A stretch of DNA of 64,000 bases, from contig JAHDIK010000002.1 in assembly GCA_020630795.1 (NCBI GenBank), positions 296,677 through 360,676 on the forward strand, given 5' to 3'. The notes beneath the pieces are model-generated. The model ran no database searches. It was not told the origin of the DNA and saw only the letters and a program-made list of their open reading frames with translations. Positions 1 to 8,874 of this stretch are shown one piece after another; position 1 is the first letter of the stretch; each line of letters begins with the position of its first letter. The position numbers and the translations under genes are program-made. This DNA comes from Colwellia sp. GTDB taxonomy: Bacteria; Pseudomonadota; Gammaproteobacteria; Enterobacterales; Alteromonadaceae.

Positions 1-1171
1 AGAACGACAAAAGCACGCCTGTTATGAGTATAAATAGCAAAGAAATGGCTAAACTTGTATCAGGCTCTACAGGGAGTATTTCAGGGTGAATTAAACTCTC
101 AAATACATTCGCATGAACTTCTACCCCTGGATATTGCACTCCAACTGATGTTGTTCGTAAATCAGCTAAGCCTACGGCAGACGTTCCAACAAACGCTATG
201 GCGCCGTCTAGTTTGTTTTCAGGTAAACGGTTATTTAACACATCGGTTGCTGAAATATACTCGAAACTGCGTGCTTTACCTCTAAACGGAATTAAAATCT
301 GCCCGTTTTCATTCGTAGGAATTACGTGTTTACCAAAGCTGATACCTTGTAGCCAAGAGATATTCTGACTTGATTTGGTAACGGTTTGCACGGTGTCGTT
401 AAGTGTGTAAACACGTGCCGCTTCAAGTGCTAACGACGGGTAGAGCGTATTATTGTAATTAAGCACAAGTGATGCTTTACGAATAAAACCATCGCTTTCA
501 GGTACTGAATTGATAAAACCCGCGCCTATTGCTGATGTTTGTAGTTTTTCAATGTTTCCAAGTACTTTGGTAAACGAGGTGATTTCAGACACTTCGTTAT
601 TTGTTTTTTGCCAAATGATAGAGCTTGGTGGTAAGTGACCTGTAGTTTTGGCTTGATTGTCGAATAAAAAGCCTAGAACAACTTCAGAGTCTGACAGCAC
701 GCGTGCAAATTGGCTGTCAGCGTCTACCGATTCGGTTAACGACGTTATTGTTGAAACAAATGAATCAGGTAGGTTTTTATTTTTACCGATTATTTCGTTT
801 ACGGGGTTTCGTTCAGGTTCAGCAAAAAAAATATCGAATGCAATAACCACTACGCCTGCTTCGTGCAGCGATTCAACCAGTTGAGCGACTTTACTGCGGC
901 TCCACGGGTAACGCCCTTGTTCTTGCATGCTTTTTTCGTCGATATCAATAATAACAATGTTTTCTTCAAATCTACGTTTTTCAGCGGGTAAGGTGGCGTT
1001 TAAGCGCACGTCGTAAAGCATACCTTCAATGCGTTCAAAAAATGACTGAACTTGGCTAACACTGATAAATTGAAGGCTAATAACAAAAAACGTAATACAC
1101 ATACCGACGAAAAATCGAGTGGTGTAAAAGCGAATTTTTAGTGCGTTCAGAAAAGACGACAACAATGACAT
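1..1171 (-). CDS. CHASE2-domain membrane sensor protein, probable adenylate/guanylate cyclase (3' end outside window)
   Basis: I translated the minus strand from the ATG at 1171 and found 390 codons open to the window edge, so the gene is truncated on its C-terminal side. A transmembrane segment at about residues 19-38 (FFVGMCITFFVISLQF) is followed by a CHASE2 domain at about 45-350. Its hallmarks are visible: NIVIIDIDEKSMQEQGRYPW, then VVIAFDIFFAEPER, and later AFVGTSAVGLADLRTTSVG with PGVEVHAN. A second hydrophobic stretch (SLAISLLFILITGVLLSF) begins at the edge. CHASE2 is an extracytoplasmic sensor usually joined through 2-3 helices to a nucleotidyl cyclase, kinase or GGDEF output. Because of the FecR neighbour a class III cyclase is my best guess, but the output domain is not in the window. 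The start lies 10 bases after the hydrolase stop and has no clear Shine-Dalgarno, which suggests translational coupling. Last gene seen in the minus-strand cluster. Confidence 0.85.
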   Translation of the reverse strand, partial: MSLLSSFLNALKIRFYTTRFFVGMCITFFVISLQFISVSQVQSFFERIEGMLYDVRLNATLPAEKRRFEENIVIIDIDEKSMQEQGRYPWSRSKVAQLVESLHEAGVVVIAFDIFFAEPERNPVNEIIGKNKNLPDSFVSTITSLTESVDADSQFARVLSDSEVVLGFLFDNQAKTTGHLPPSSIIWQKTNNEVSEITSFTKVLGNIEKLQTSAIGAGFINSVPESDGFIRKASLVLNYNNTLYPSLALEAARVYTLNDTVQTVTKSSQNISWLQGISFGKHVIPTNENGQILIPFRGKARSFEYISATDVLNNRLPENKLDGAIAFVGTSAVGLADLRTTSVGVQYPGVEVHANVFESLIHPEILPVEPDTSLAISLLFILITGVLLSF

Positions 1172-1181
1172 AGGAGCGATA

Positions 1182-2063
1182 TTATTCCGCGTTTTTAAAC
1201 ATAGCGGTAAAGCTTTGTGTATTTACATTGTATTCGTGTTGCTCTTTTGCCCATGCGACTGATAAGTTGCAATGCGGTGTATCTTTTAATGTTTTTTGCA
1301 ATAACGCTTCTTGTTTAGCAAGTTCTTCATCCGTTTTACTTGGGTCATGGCTAATAAAAAACAGCTGTTTTACATTGGCTTGTAAGGCGAGTTCAACCAC
1401 TTGTTCAAATGTACTGTGTCCCCAACCATGCTTTAAAGGCATATCGTTATTGTTGTATTGCGCATCGTGAATTAACACGTCGGCGTTTAATACAAACTTT
1501 ACCCATTCTTCCCACGTTGATGACTCTAGGTAAGGTGGTTTTAGTTCGTTATCGGTAACGTACGCTATTTTTTGATTGTCAGCATGTAAGCAATACGCTG
1601 TGCCGCCGTCAGGGTGATTCAAAGCTTGCGTGGTTACGTTAAACCCATTTAAAGCAAATTCATGCTGCTGAGCGAGTTGAGTGTTAAGTGTAATTGAGCA
1701 GGGCAGATGTTGATATTTTACAGGGTGATTTGCCCCCGACATTTGTCTTAATATCATATCGTTATCATTATTTTCAGTAGCACCGGTAACAATCGTGATA
1801 TTACTGTTGTTTTGGTAAATCGGCTGAAAATAAGGAAATCCTTGAATATGATCCCAATGGCTATGCGTAAGCAGTATATGAACAGGTTGTTTTGTTTCAT
1901 TAAACTTTTTACTTAACCCCGCAATACCAGTGCCTGAGTCGAGAATAACGTTTTGTTTATTATTTAGTTCTACGTATACACACGAAGTGTTTCCGCCGTA
2001 AATTACGGTATCCTTACCGGGTGTTGGCATTGAGCCTCTTACACCATAAAATTCAATTTTCAT
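1182..2063 (-). CDS. Metallo-beta-lactamase-fold hydrolase
   Basis: This 293-residue cytoplasmic protein has no signal peptide. It opens with KIEFYGVRGSMPTPG and YGGNTSCVYVEL, typical of PhnP/COG1235-like metallo-beta-lactamase-fold enzymes. The metal site is intact: HSHWDH at 67-72, a later histidine in NHPDGG, an aspartate in YVTDNE, and histidines in GWGHST and ISHDP. The family cleaves phosphodiester or ester bonds; its substrate here cannot be read from sequence. It sits between a giant repeat lipoprotein and a CHASE2 sensor protein with gaps of 18 and 10 bases, so it is very probably co-transcribed. Class II cyclic-nucleotide phosphodiesterases have the same fold and HxHxDH motif, so removal of the cyclic nucleotide made by the neighbouring putative cyclase is an attractive inference, not a demonstrated function. 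Confidence 0.8.
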   Translation of the reverse strand: MKIEFYGVRGSMPTPGKDTVIYGGNTSCVYVELNNKQNVILDSGTGIAGLSKKFNETKQPVHILLTHSHWDHIQGFPYFQPIYQNNSNITIVTGATENNDNDMILRQMSGANHPVKYQHLPCSITLNTQLAQQHEFALNGFNVTTQALNHPDGGTAYCLHADNQKIAYVTDNELKPPYLESSTWEEWVKFVLNADVLIHDAQYNNNDMPLKHGWGHSTFEQVVELALQANVKQLFFISHDPSKTDEELAKQEALLQKTLKDTPHCNLSVAWAKEQHEYNVNTQSFTAMFKNAE

Positions 2064-2081
2064 TGTTTGCTCTTACCGTCG

Positions 2082-5000
2082 TTATCCGTTGTTTTCTTCA
2101 TTTACGTATATTGTAACTACTGCGGTGCTAGTGTGGTCGTTATCGTCAATAAGCTCGTAAGTAAAACTGTCTGTACCCACAAAGTCGGTGTCAGGCGTGT
2201 ATTCAACCTTACCATGTTTATGCAGCGTTAGCGTGCCGTTCGTTACATCGACGACAGGAGTTTCGTTAATGTCTAGATGTCCACCTTCAGGGTCTGAATC
2301 GTTATCTAAAAGGTAATTGTCATCAGTTGTTGTTTTACCGCTGTTTTTAAGTACGGTTAACGTATCATCAACGGCTACTGGTGGAAGATTACCTACAGAG
2401 CTAGTTGGCGTGTCGACAACCGTAATGGTAACTGTTGCTAAATCGGTATTGCCTGCGTTGTCTTCAAGCTCGTAAATAAAGGTGTCTGTACCCACAAAAT
2501 CTGTGTCTGGCGTGTATTCAATATCACCATGTCTATTTAGTTTTAATACTCCGTGTAACACGTCTACAACGGGGGTTTCGTTAATCTCTAAATGCCCGTT
2601 TTCAGGATCGCTATCATTCGCAAGAAGAATGGCTGTTTCAGAGTATTTACCACTGTTTTTTTCAATCTCGAAATAGTCGTCTTCTGCGTTTGGCGCGTCG
2701 TCAACCGCGGTTATAGTTATGTTTACTCTCGCAGTAGAGGTATTGCCATAAATATTGGTAATTTCATATTCAAACGAGTCTATACCGTTATAGTTTTCAT
2801 TAGGCGTATAAGTGAATGTACCGTTGCTTTGTAAAATTAATACGCCGTTTGTAACTGCTTCTATAGGTGTAGTGGTAACGGTTAGCTCGGTTGTATCATT
2901 AATATCTATCTGATCTGCTCGGTCATTGTCTAAGAGCGTTGAATCAAATAACGTTGTGTCTTCATCAATAGTGAAATTGTCATTTGACGCGAATGGGTTA
3001 CCGTGAGCAGCAGGGTCTGGTGAAATTGTGATGTTTACACGACCTTCGTCTTGATCTCCGTTACCGTCATCTGCTTTGTAGGTAAAGCTGTCGGCACCAA
3101 AATAGCTGGCGTTTGGTGTGTATTCCAACGAACCGTCTGCCGATAATGTAACCGTACCATTGCTCGGTGAAGATACGAATGTAGTATCAACGGTTAATGT
3201 GTCGCCGTCGGCATCTGTGTCGTTGTCTAAAACAGATACGCCACTAAGTACATTACCTTCAATAATGTTGTAGTTGTCGGTAATCGCTTGTGGAGCGGCA
3301 TTAACATTAATAACGGTAATGGTAGCGATGCCAGTAACAGAGCCGCCATTTCCGTCTTCAACTTGGTAGTTAAAGCTGTCGGTGCCGTCAAAACCAGCAT
3401 TTGGTGTATAGGTAAATTCACCGTCGGTATCTAGCGTTAATGTTCCTGACGTTGGATTTGTGCTGGCAGCAAGGTTAACAACAAGCGTGTCGGCATCTTC
3501 ATCAGAATCATTCATTAACAGGGCGTTAAAGTCTGACGCAATCACGGTTAATGGTGTATTTTCTAACGTTGAGTAGGTGTCGTTTACCGCTACGGGTAAG
3601 TCGTTTTGAGTATTTACCGTTAAATTCACTTGTGCTGTAGCAAAGCCGCCTTGCCCATCTGTAAGGGTATAGCTAAAGCTGTCGGCACCATTAAAATTGT
3701 TGTTAGGTACATATGTAAATGTTCCGTCAGTCGCTATGGTTAAGGTTCCGTTGTTTACATTTGTTACGGGGGTAATTAAAACCGACAAGGTTCCGCCGTC
3801 TGCATCAGTATCGTTCGCGAGTAAGGTTGTTCCGTTAAGTGTTGTGTCTTCATTTGTTGCATAAGCATCGTCGGTGGCAGTAGGGGCTATATTTGATGAG
3901 CCAACTAAACTTACCGACACAGTTACTGTAGCATTGCTGGTTTCGCCCGAAGGGTCTGACACTGTGTAGTCAATAGTCGCGATACCGCCAAAAGTAGTTA
4001 ATGGTGTATAGAGTAACTGGTTACTTTGTACTGTTACTGTACCGAATGACGCGTCGGTAGACTGTGCTGTTATAGTTAAGTTGTCACCGTCAATATCAAT
4101 ATCATTCGTTATTACATTAATAATTTGAGGGGTGTCAGACAACGCTGTACTTGAGTCGTTAACGGCTTGAGGAGTGTCGTTTACGGAGCTGATAGTGATT
4201 GTTGCTTGAGCGCTACTGGTGTTACCTTTGTTATTGATAAGCTGATAGGTAAATGTATCTACACCATGAAAGTTGCTATTGGGTATATAGGTAAAACTAC
4301 CGTCAGTTTCTAACGTTAATTGCCCTTGTTGCGGAGCTACAACAGGAGATTGATTTACTGTAAGCGTACCGCCATCGGTATCAGCATCATTGGCTAATAA
4401 TCCTGTTATTGCGGTTACGGTTAAGCTGGTGTCTTCGTTTGTTTGAAAGCTGTCGTTGTTTGCTGTAGGAACGTCTGCCACAGGATTAACGTTAATGGTT
4501 ACGAAAGCTTGCGACGTTTCACCTAAGGTGTTTTCAATTTCATACTGAAAATCATCTATACCATTAAAGTTAGCGTTAGGAATATAAGTAAACGTACCAT
4601 CAGCAGCAATGTTTAGCTGTCCGTTAGACGTTGTTTTAATTAAGGTGCTGTTTAAGGTTAATGCTAAGTCGTTTGGATCTGTGTCGTTACTTAATACGCT
4701 GTTTGCCAGTATTACGTTTAGGGTAGAGTCTTCGTCTACATCGTAGTCATCGTTCACTGCTACGGGAACCGTATCTTGCCCTGATTGCAACAAGGTTACT
4801 TGGGCAATACTGGTGCCGCCGTTATTGTCGGTAACTTGGTATTGAAAGCTGTCATTGCTAACAAATGTTCCTGTATCTGTGTATATAAAGCTACCGTCAG
4901 GGTTTAGTTGCAATGTGCCGTGAAGCGGCAGAGTAATCGGGGTGATGTCTACAAATAAAAAGTCGCCGTCAATATCAAAGTCGTTCGCTATTAATGCACC

Positions 5001-6197
5001 TTGTGGCGCGGTTAGCGTGTTGTCTATTTCAAGGTTGAAAGAGTCGTTACTTGCAATAGGTGCGTCGTTTACATTGTTTACCGTAATAGCGACACTCGCT
5101 TGAGACGTTTGGTTTTCGTCATCAATAATCTCATAGCTAAAGGTGTCTTTACCTACAAAGTTTTCAGTAGGTATATAGGTTATTTCACCGTTACTTTGGC
5201 TTTGTAAAGCGCCGTGTGAAGGTTGAGAAATAATGTTGGTGAGCGTAATTGTTCGATTTTCAGGGTCAACGTCGTTTGTTAAAACGTTAGAGGTTATGTT
5301 GCTGTCTTCATTTACGGTTATTTCGTCGGTAACCGCGCGTGGAGGTTGGTTTTCAATCACTAATTCAGAGTTGATTTTTATCGGCGCACCAAGCCCGCTT
5401 TCACCATTTTCATTAATACCTGTAATAAGAACATAGTAATTCTTTGCAGGGTCTAGATCGGAAATTTCTACGTGATCAGTTTTTATTGCTAATTGTTGAG
5501 TGCCGTTTTCTAACGATAGGGCATTTTCTGGCGTTATATTTGGCTCTGTAGCCGCATAAATATTGTAGCGACCTAACGAAGATTCTCCTTCCCAGTTCAC
5601 GTTAATAGCGCCATTTTCACGCGTTGCGTTTATTGCCGATATGCGAATGGGCTGCCATGTTACCGTTAGTGCATCTAACATCGCTGTGTTTTGGGCGCTG
5701 TCGGTTACAAATAATTCTATACGTAGATCGCCAGCCAGCTCGCCAGATAACTGAGGGTTAAATCCTGTAAAGGTTTTAGTGTAGTTAGTGCCGCAACTTG
5801 TGTCGCACAGAGATATTGTTTTTTGAACGTTTGGTAGAAAAATAGCAATGTCGGTAATTTGATCGGGTTCATCAACATTAATTTTAAAGGTTAAATTACC
5901 CGTTATATTTGTGTTGGTTTCTTTAAAAAGTAATTCGCCGGTCGCATTAGAGAACTGAGCGTCAACAATTGCTTTTTGCGGCTTTGTTTCGCCTTTCATT
6001 TTTTGAAGCGATACCTGGCTTAGACCTTTTTGCCCAACAAGTGAAACAACATTGCCAGTAGGTGACACGTTTGATGTTGGTGGTGTAACAACTTGAAGAG
6101 GTTGTTCAGTGCTTTTTGGAGCACTGCTGCCGCCACAACCAGTAATGAAGAGTGTTGTGGTGATAACTGGAACGGTAATAATACTTAATTTACGCAT
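2082..6197 (-). CDS. Giant lipoprotein with FN3-like domain and 11 tandem-95 (cadherin-like) repeats
   Basis: The reading frame can be opened at a TTG at 6230, but I prefer the ATG at 6197. It has an AGGA ribosome site 8 bases upstream and puts a classic lipoprotein signal at the N-terminus (MRKLSIITVPV...LFITGCGG, lipid-modified Cys21). The protein is then 1371 residues. About 25-180 is an unassigned beta-rich region containing CDTSCG. About 183-275 resembles fibronectin type III. From about 285 to the end there are 11 repeats of about 98 residues with the tandem-95/VCBS-like pattern: AVNDxYxxxED, LLANDTDxDG, HG/NGTLTLxxDGxFTYTPNxxFxGxDSFxYxxxD, VTITVxxVND. Such acidic repeats are calcium-binding-type rods of large adhesins. 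I see no catalytic domain, no RTX nonapeptides and no T1SS signal. Placed between FecR and hydrolase genes, it is probably a cell-surface or periplasmic spanning element. Confidence 0.85.
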   Translation of the reverse strand: MRKLSIITVPVITTTLFITGCGGSSAPKSTEQPLQVVTPPTSNVSPTGNVVSLVGQKGLSQVSLQKMKGETKPQKAIVDAQFSNATGELLFKETNTNITGNLTFKINVDEPDQITDIAIFLPNVQKTISLCDTSCGTNYTKTFTGFNPQLSGELAGDLRIELFVTDSAQNTAMLDALTVTWQPIRISAINATRENGAINVNWEGESSLGRYNIYAATEPNITPENALSLENGTQQLAIKTDHVEISDLDPAKNYYVLITGINENGESGLGAPIKINSELVIENQPPRAVTDEITVNEDSNITSNVLTNDVDPENRTITLTNIISQPSHGALQSQSNGEITYIPTENFVGKDTFSYEIIDDENQTSQASVAITVNNVNDAPIASNDSFNLEIDNTLTAPQGALIANDFDIDGDFLFVDITPITLPLHGTLQLNPDGSFIYTDTGTFVSNDSFQYQVTDNNGGTSIAQVTLLQSGQDTVPVAVNDDYDVDEDSTLNVILANSVLSNDTDPNDLALTLNSTLIKTTSNGQLNIAADGTFTYIPNANFNGIDDFQYEIENTLGETSQAFVTINVNPVADVPTANNDSFQTNEDTSLTVTAITGLLANDADTDGGTLTVNQSPVVAPQQGQLTLETDGSFTYIPNSNFHGVDTFTYQLINNKGNTSSAQATITISSVNDTPQAVNDSSTALSDTPQIINVITNDIDIDGDNLTITAQSTDASFGTVTVQSNQLLYTPLTTFGGIATIDYTVSDPSGETSNATVTVSVSLVGSSNIAPTATDDAYATNEDTTLNGTTLLANDTDADGGTLSVLITPVTNVNNGTLTIATDGTFTYVPNNNFNGADSFSYTLTDGQGGFATAQVNLTVNTQNDLPVAVNDTYSTLENTPLTVIASDFNALLMNDSDEDADTLVVNLAASTNPTSGTLTLDTDGEFTYTPNAGFDGTDSFNYQVEDGNGGSVTGIATITVINVNAAPQAITDNYNIIEGNVLSGVSVLDNDTDADGDTLTVDTTFVSSPSNGTVTLSADGSLEYTPNASYFGADSFTYKADDGNGDQDEGRVNITISPDPAAHGNPFASNDNFTIDEDTTLFDSTLLDNDRADQIDINDTTELTVTTTPIEAVTNGVLILQSNGTFTYTPNENYNGIDSFEYEITNIYGNTSTARVNITITAVDDAPNAEDDYFEIEKNSGKYSETAILLANDSDPENGHLEINETPVVDVLHGVLKLNRHGDIEYTPDTDFVGTDTFIYELEDNAGNTDLATVTITVVDTPTSSVGNLPPVAVDDTLTVLKNSGKTTTDDNYLLDNDSDPEGGHLDINETPVVDVTNGTLTLHKHGKVEYTPDTDFVGTDSFTYELIDDNDHTSTAVVTIYVNEENNG
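2090..5345 (-). repeat. Eleven protein-level tandem-95 repeats (about 295 bp per unit)
   Basis: Eleven consecutive copies of a roughly 98-residue unit can be lined up by their repeated FTYxPNxxFxGxDSFxY and LLANDxDxDG cores. Most copies have diverged strongly, but the last two (C-terminal, about 2090-2700) share the variants NSGK, NDSDPE, GHLxINETPVVDV and YTPDTDFVGTD. Those two therefore look like the product of a more recent duplication. Confidence 0.85.
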
Positions 6198-6240
6198 TGG
6201 ATTAATCCTAACGTTGATAACATTGAGCAATATTTGTTGC

Positions 6241-7458
6241 TTATTTTATTTTAAAAGAGCCAGAAGCCTTAACTGTTGGGTTTTCAGTTTCATGTAAGTT
6301 AAAACGTCCTGTCAGTTCGTCTAATCCATTTGAAAACGCTGCTGAAATGTCACCGTCTGCACGCTGATTTCCGTGAGAGGCGAAGTTAACTCCCAGCTCT
6401 AGTTGGTCTATGTTAATAAGCCCTGAATAGGCTGCAAACCACTCACCTTGTGAATCTGTTAAACTTAGAGAACCACCAGGTACTGTTCCGTTGTCGAAGT
6501 TAATAGCCATATTCATGGTGAAATTACTTGTGTTACCAACTGATGATGTAATGTCGCTTTCTGTGACTTGTTGGTAGTTGAATGTGCCTGTGCGAGAAGC
6601 AATCAGTTCTGCGATTGGCGTGCTTGGTACAGCTTGCCATTCGGATTCATTGTATACTTCTGGTGAAATGCTTTCTTCGGTAGCGCTTACTAAGCCAGAA
6701 GAAACTTGCGCCAATTCTTGTTGATTTATAACGGTAGATGCGACAGATGTTCCTGCACTTGGAGATGTTGTGCTTTCTGAAGTTGTAGAGCGACTGCCGT
6801 AACCTTGAGATAATACCTCTGGTGCTTGAGTAAGCGGGGTAATATCGCCAGTTTCATTGATTGAGGCAAAAGAAAAACCTTCATTAACACCTAACGATAG
6901 TGTTTGGTTGTTGTTCAGTAATATGTCAATGTTGCCGCTAAATACGCCGAAAAACACTTTATCGTTTACAACTTCAACAGCAAAGTGAGTGCCTCTGATC
7001 CCTATCGAACCAACGGGTGTTTTAACTTTAAAATCACCGCCTGTTTTTTTGATTAAACCACTAATTGAACGTAAACCTCCGCTGATCACTTCCAGTGTTG
7101 CAGAGCCTTGTTGTGTTGTTTTATCAAACACATAATTATCTACAAGAATTTCAGTGTTTTCTTTTAGCGTGATAAGGCCACCGTCAGCCATACTAAATTG
7201 AGCTTTGCTGTTTTCACCAGTAGTAATGCTATCAACAGAGAATATTTTTGAGCGACGTTTAAGTTTACGGGTATTTTGATTTAATGAGTTGTTTGCGCTC
7301 ACTGTACCTTTAGCCAATAAGGTTTTACCCGCGTATTCTGCATTATTGTTTGCATAGCTAGCCGTAGAGGTAATACAAAAACTTGTGATGACCAAGGTTA
7401 ACATCGTTTTGAGACTAAATGCTTGGTGTCGGAATATAGAACTTAAAGAATGTATCAT
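6241..7458 (-). CDS. Secreted FecR-domain protein with beta-rich C-terminal domain
   Basis: This is a 405-residue protein. After a somewhat long N-terminus it has a hydrophobic signal segment (TMLTLVITSFCITSTASYA), so it is exported. A FecR domain spans about 45-200: LAKGTVSANN, then RRSKIFSVDSITTGENSKAQF, FKVKTPVGSIGIRGTHFAVEV and FFGVFSGNIDIL. There is no N-terminal anti-sigma region and no sigma-factor gene nearby, so this is the stand-alone secreted FecR type, not the iron-citrate regulator. A Ser/Thr-rich linker (about 215-245) leads to a C-terminal domain (about 290-405) of alternating beta strands ending GSFKIK, with a GRFNLHE strand, reminiscent of the small beta-barrel handle domains of TbpB-like surface lipoproteins. 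A good ribosome site (AGAGGAAAA) precedes the ATG. It lies 11 bases after the TPR/barrel gene and 43 before the ATG of the repeat lipoprotein. Confidence 0.85.
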   Translation of the reverse strand: MIHSLSSIFRHQAFSLKTMLTLVITSFCITSTASYANNNAEYAGKTLLAKGTVSANNSLNQNTRKLKRRSKIFSVDSITTGENSKAQFSMADGGLITLKENTEILVDNYVFDKTTQQGSATLEVISGGLRSISGLIKKTGGDFKVKTPVGSIGIRGTHFAVEVVNDKVFFGVFSGNIDILLNNNQTLSLGVNEGFSFASINETGDITPLTQAPEVLSQGYGSRSTTSESTTSPSAGTSVASTVINQQELAQVSSGLVSATEESISPEVYNESEWQAVPSTPIAELIASRTGTFNYQQVTESDITSSVGNTSNFTMNMAINFDNGTVPGGSLSLTDSQGEWFAAYSGLINIDQLELGVNFASHGNQRADGDISAAFSNGLDELTGRFNLHETENPTVKASGSFKIK

Positions 7459-7469
7459 CAGTTTTTCCT

Positions 7470-8801
7470 CTAAAAGTTAAACATAGCAGTTAAGCTAATG
7501 TCTGAACGTTGGTAAGAAAACAGAGAAATATTACTGTTTTTGTTTTGCATATTCGCGCTAAGTTTATAAGACCAAGCTTTTGACGCAGAATATTGAACAC
7601 TGGCTGAGCCAAGCCACATATCTTCTTCTCGTTGTACTAAAAAGAACGGGTGAATATCATCATAATTTGTTTGTTGGAATGCTACGTTAGTTGCAGTAGA
7701 CCAATTGTTATTGATTAACCACATGGTTGAATAGCTATACATTTTAATTTGACGAGAATTATGATTGTGCTCCGACAATTCACTCTCTTCATCGCTATAA
7801 GACGCGCCAAATGAGTGTTTGACGTTACCAGTGTAATAATGCGCATACAAATTAGCAGAAACATCTTGAGTGCTGAGGTTGTCGGTAATTTTATTTTTAG
7901 ATTTACCTATTGATAGTTGCGACGTGAGTGACCACTTTTGCGTCAACTGCTTTTCAAGCCCTAACGTAAATGCATTTCTTGTTCTATAAAACTCGCTGTT
8001 TAACCACAGTGGAGTTATGTTAATTCCTGCTGACATGCGGGCGAAGTCGAAGGTTCTTTGATATTTAATTGCTATATTACCTAACACGCGATCATAGTCA
8101 GACTCATTGTTAAATTTTTGAACCTTAGCTTGACCATTAAATAAAATTTTTGAACGTTGAGATAATGACTTACTGCCCGAAAACCTATAGCTTAAGGCGG
8201 CATAGTTATCGCTGTTTTCTTTGCTCGCTTCAGACAATGGAACGTCATAATCGAGAAATGGTAGGTATATGTTGTCTTCACTTGTGCCTGAATTAATATT
8301 TGTATCGCGCCCAATATCTAAAGCAATTTGATGCGAAGTATATAGCGATTGTTTCTCAAGTTGGGTATGAGACAAGTCTATCAGTGACTCTGCCGATTGC
8401 TTTAATGGGGCAGGGGTATTTGGGTTAGCAACTAATAAGTTACTGCTACTAATTGCTGCTTGATAATTTGTTATTTTATAGTTGGCTTTAGCCAAAAAAT
8501 AATGAGCGTCTAACCATTGGGGTTCGTTTGCTACGACTCGCTCAAACGCAAATACTGCTTTTTCTGCTTGGTTATTGGCTAACGCTGCGACACCATATAA
8601 AAAATCAAACTTAGGCTCGCCAAGGTATTCATCTTCATATTGAGAGGCAGTCGCCCATGCAGTATCAAAAGCTTGATTGTTAATTGCTGTTTTTAGTTGA
8701 GTAAGAATAGTTGCTTCTTGTTCTTGTGGCGTAGAAGCAAATACGGCAGTTGAAAAGAAATAGGGTAAGGTTACCAATAATAGATTTTTTGATTTAATCA
8801 T
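7470..8801 (-). CDS. TPR plus outer-membrane beta-barrel protein (Slam/DUF560-like)
   Basis: The 443-residue product has a cleavable signal peptide (NLLLVTLPYFFSTAVFA). About residues 30-160 form TPR-like helical repeats (FDFLYGVAALANNQAEKAVFAFERVV, then WLDAHYFLAKANYKITNYQAA). From about 165 to the end there is a run of amphipathic beta strands opening with DIGRDTNINSG and ending in a C-terminal phenylalanine (SLTAMFNF), the signature of a barrel inserted by BAM. This architecture matches the Slam/DUF560 family, the outer-membrane component of type XI secretion, which moves surface lipoproteins or soluble cargo across the outer membrane. Assignment to that exact family needs a profile search; plain TPR porins are the alternative. 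It is the first gene of the cluster, just downstream of the candidate promoter and palindrome. Confidence 0.7.
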   Translation of the reverse strand: MIKSKNLLLVTLPYFFSTAVFASTPQEQEATILTQLKTAINNQAFDTAWATASQYEDEYLGEPKFDFLYGVAALANNQAEKAVFAFERVVANEPQWLDAHYFLAKANYKITNYQAAISSSNLLVANPNTPAPLKQSAESLIDLSHTQLEKQSLYTSHQIALDIGRDTNINSGTSEDNIYLPFLDYDVPLSEASKENSDNYAALSYRFSGSKSLSQRSKILFNGQAKVQKFNNESDYDRVLGNIAIKYQRTFDFARMSAGINITPLWLNSEFYRTRNAFTLGLEKQLTQKWSLTSQLSIGKSKNKITDNLSTQDVSANLYAHYYTGNVKHSFGASYSDEESELSEHNHNSRQIKMYSYSTMWLINNNWSTATNVAFQQTNYDDIHPFFLVQREEDMWLGSASVQYSASKAWSYKLSANMQNKNSNISLFSYQRSDISLTAMFNF

Positions 8802-8845
8802 AGTGTACAGCTAAACAACCTTGGTTTGACTAATATCTTTATAGT

Positions 8846-8874
8846 ACTTTAATCACGTGGGATACAACAGTCAA
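8846..8874 (-). promoter_or_regulatory. Candidate sigma-70 promoter of the FecR/CHASE2 cluster
   Basis: On the minus strand a TTGACT -35 box (8874-8869) is followed after exactly 17 bases by TAAAGT (8851-8846), a 4-of-6 match to the -10 consensus. It lies about 45 bases before the ATG of the first gene. The -35 box is inside the inverted repeat at 8866-8886. The reading is from pattern only. Confidence 0.45.

Noticed and set aside
55..884. Plus-strand ORFs of 76 and 75 codons at the left edge
   Set aside because: They lie opposite the open minus-strand CHASE2 frame, have no ribosome site or recognisable sequence, and are shadows of it.
6241..7458. Iron-citrate type FecR anti-sigma regulator
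   Set aside because: The protein has a signal peptide, no cytoplasmic anti-sigma segment, and no ECF sigma or TonB-dependent receptor gene beside it.
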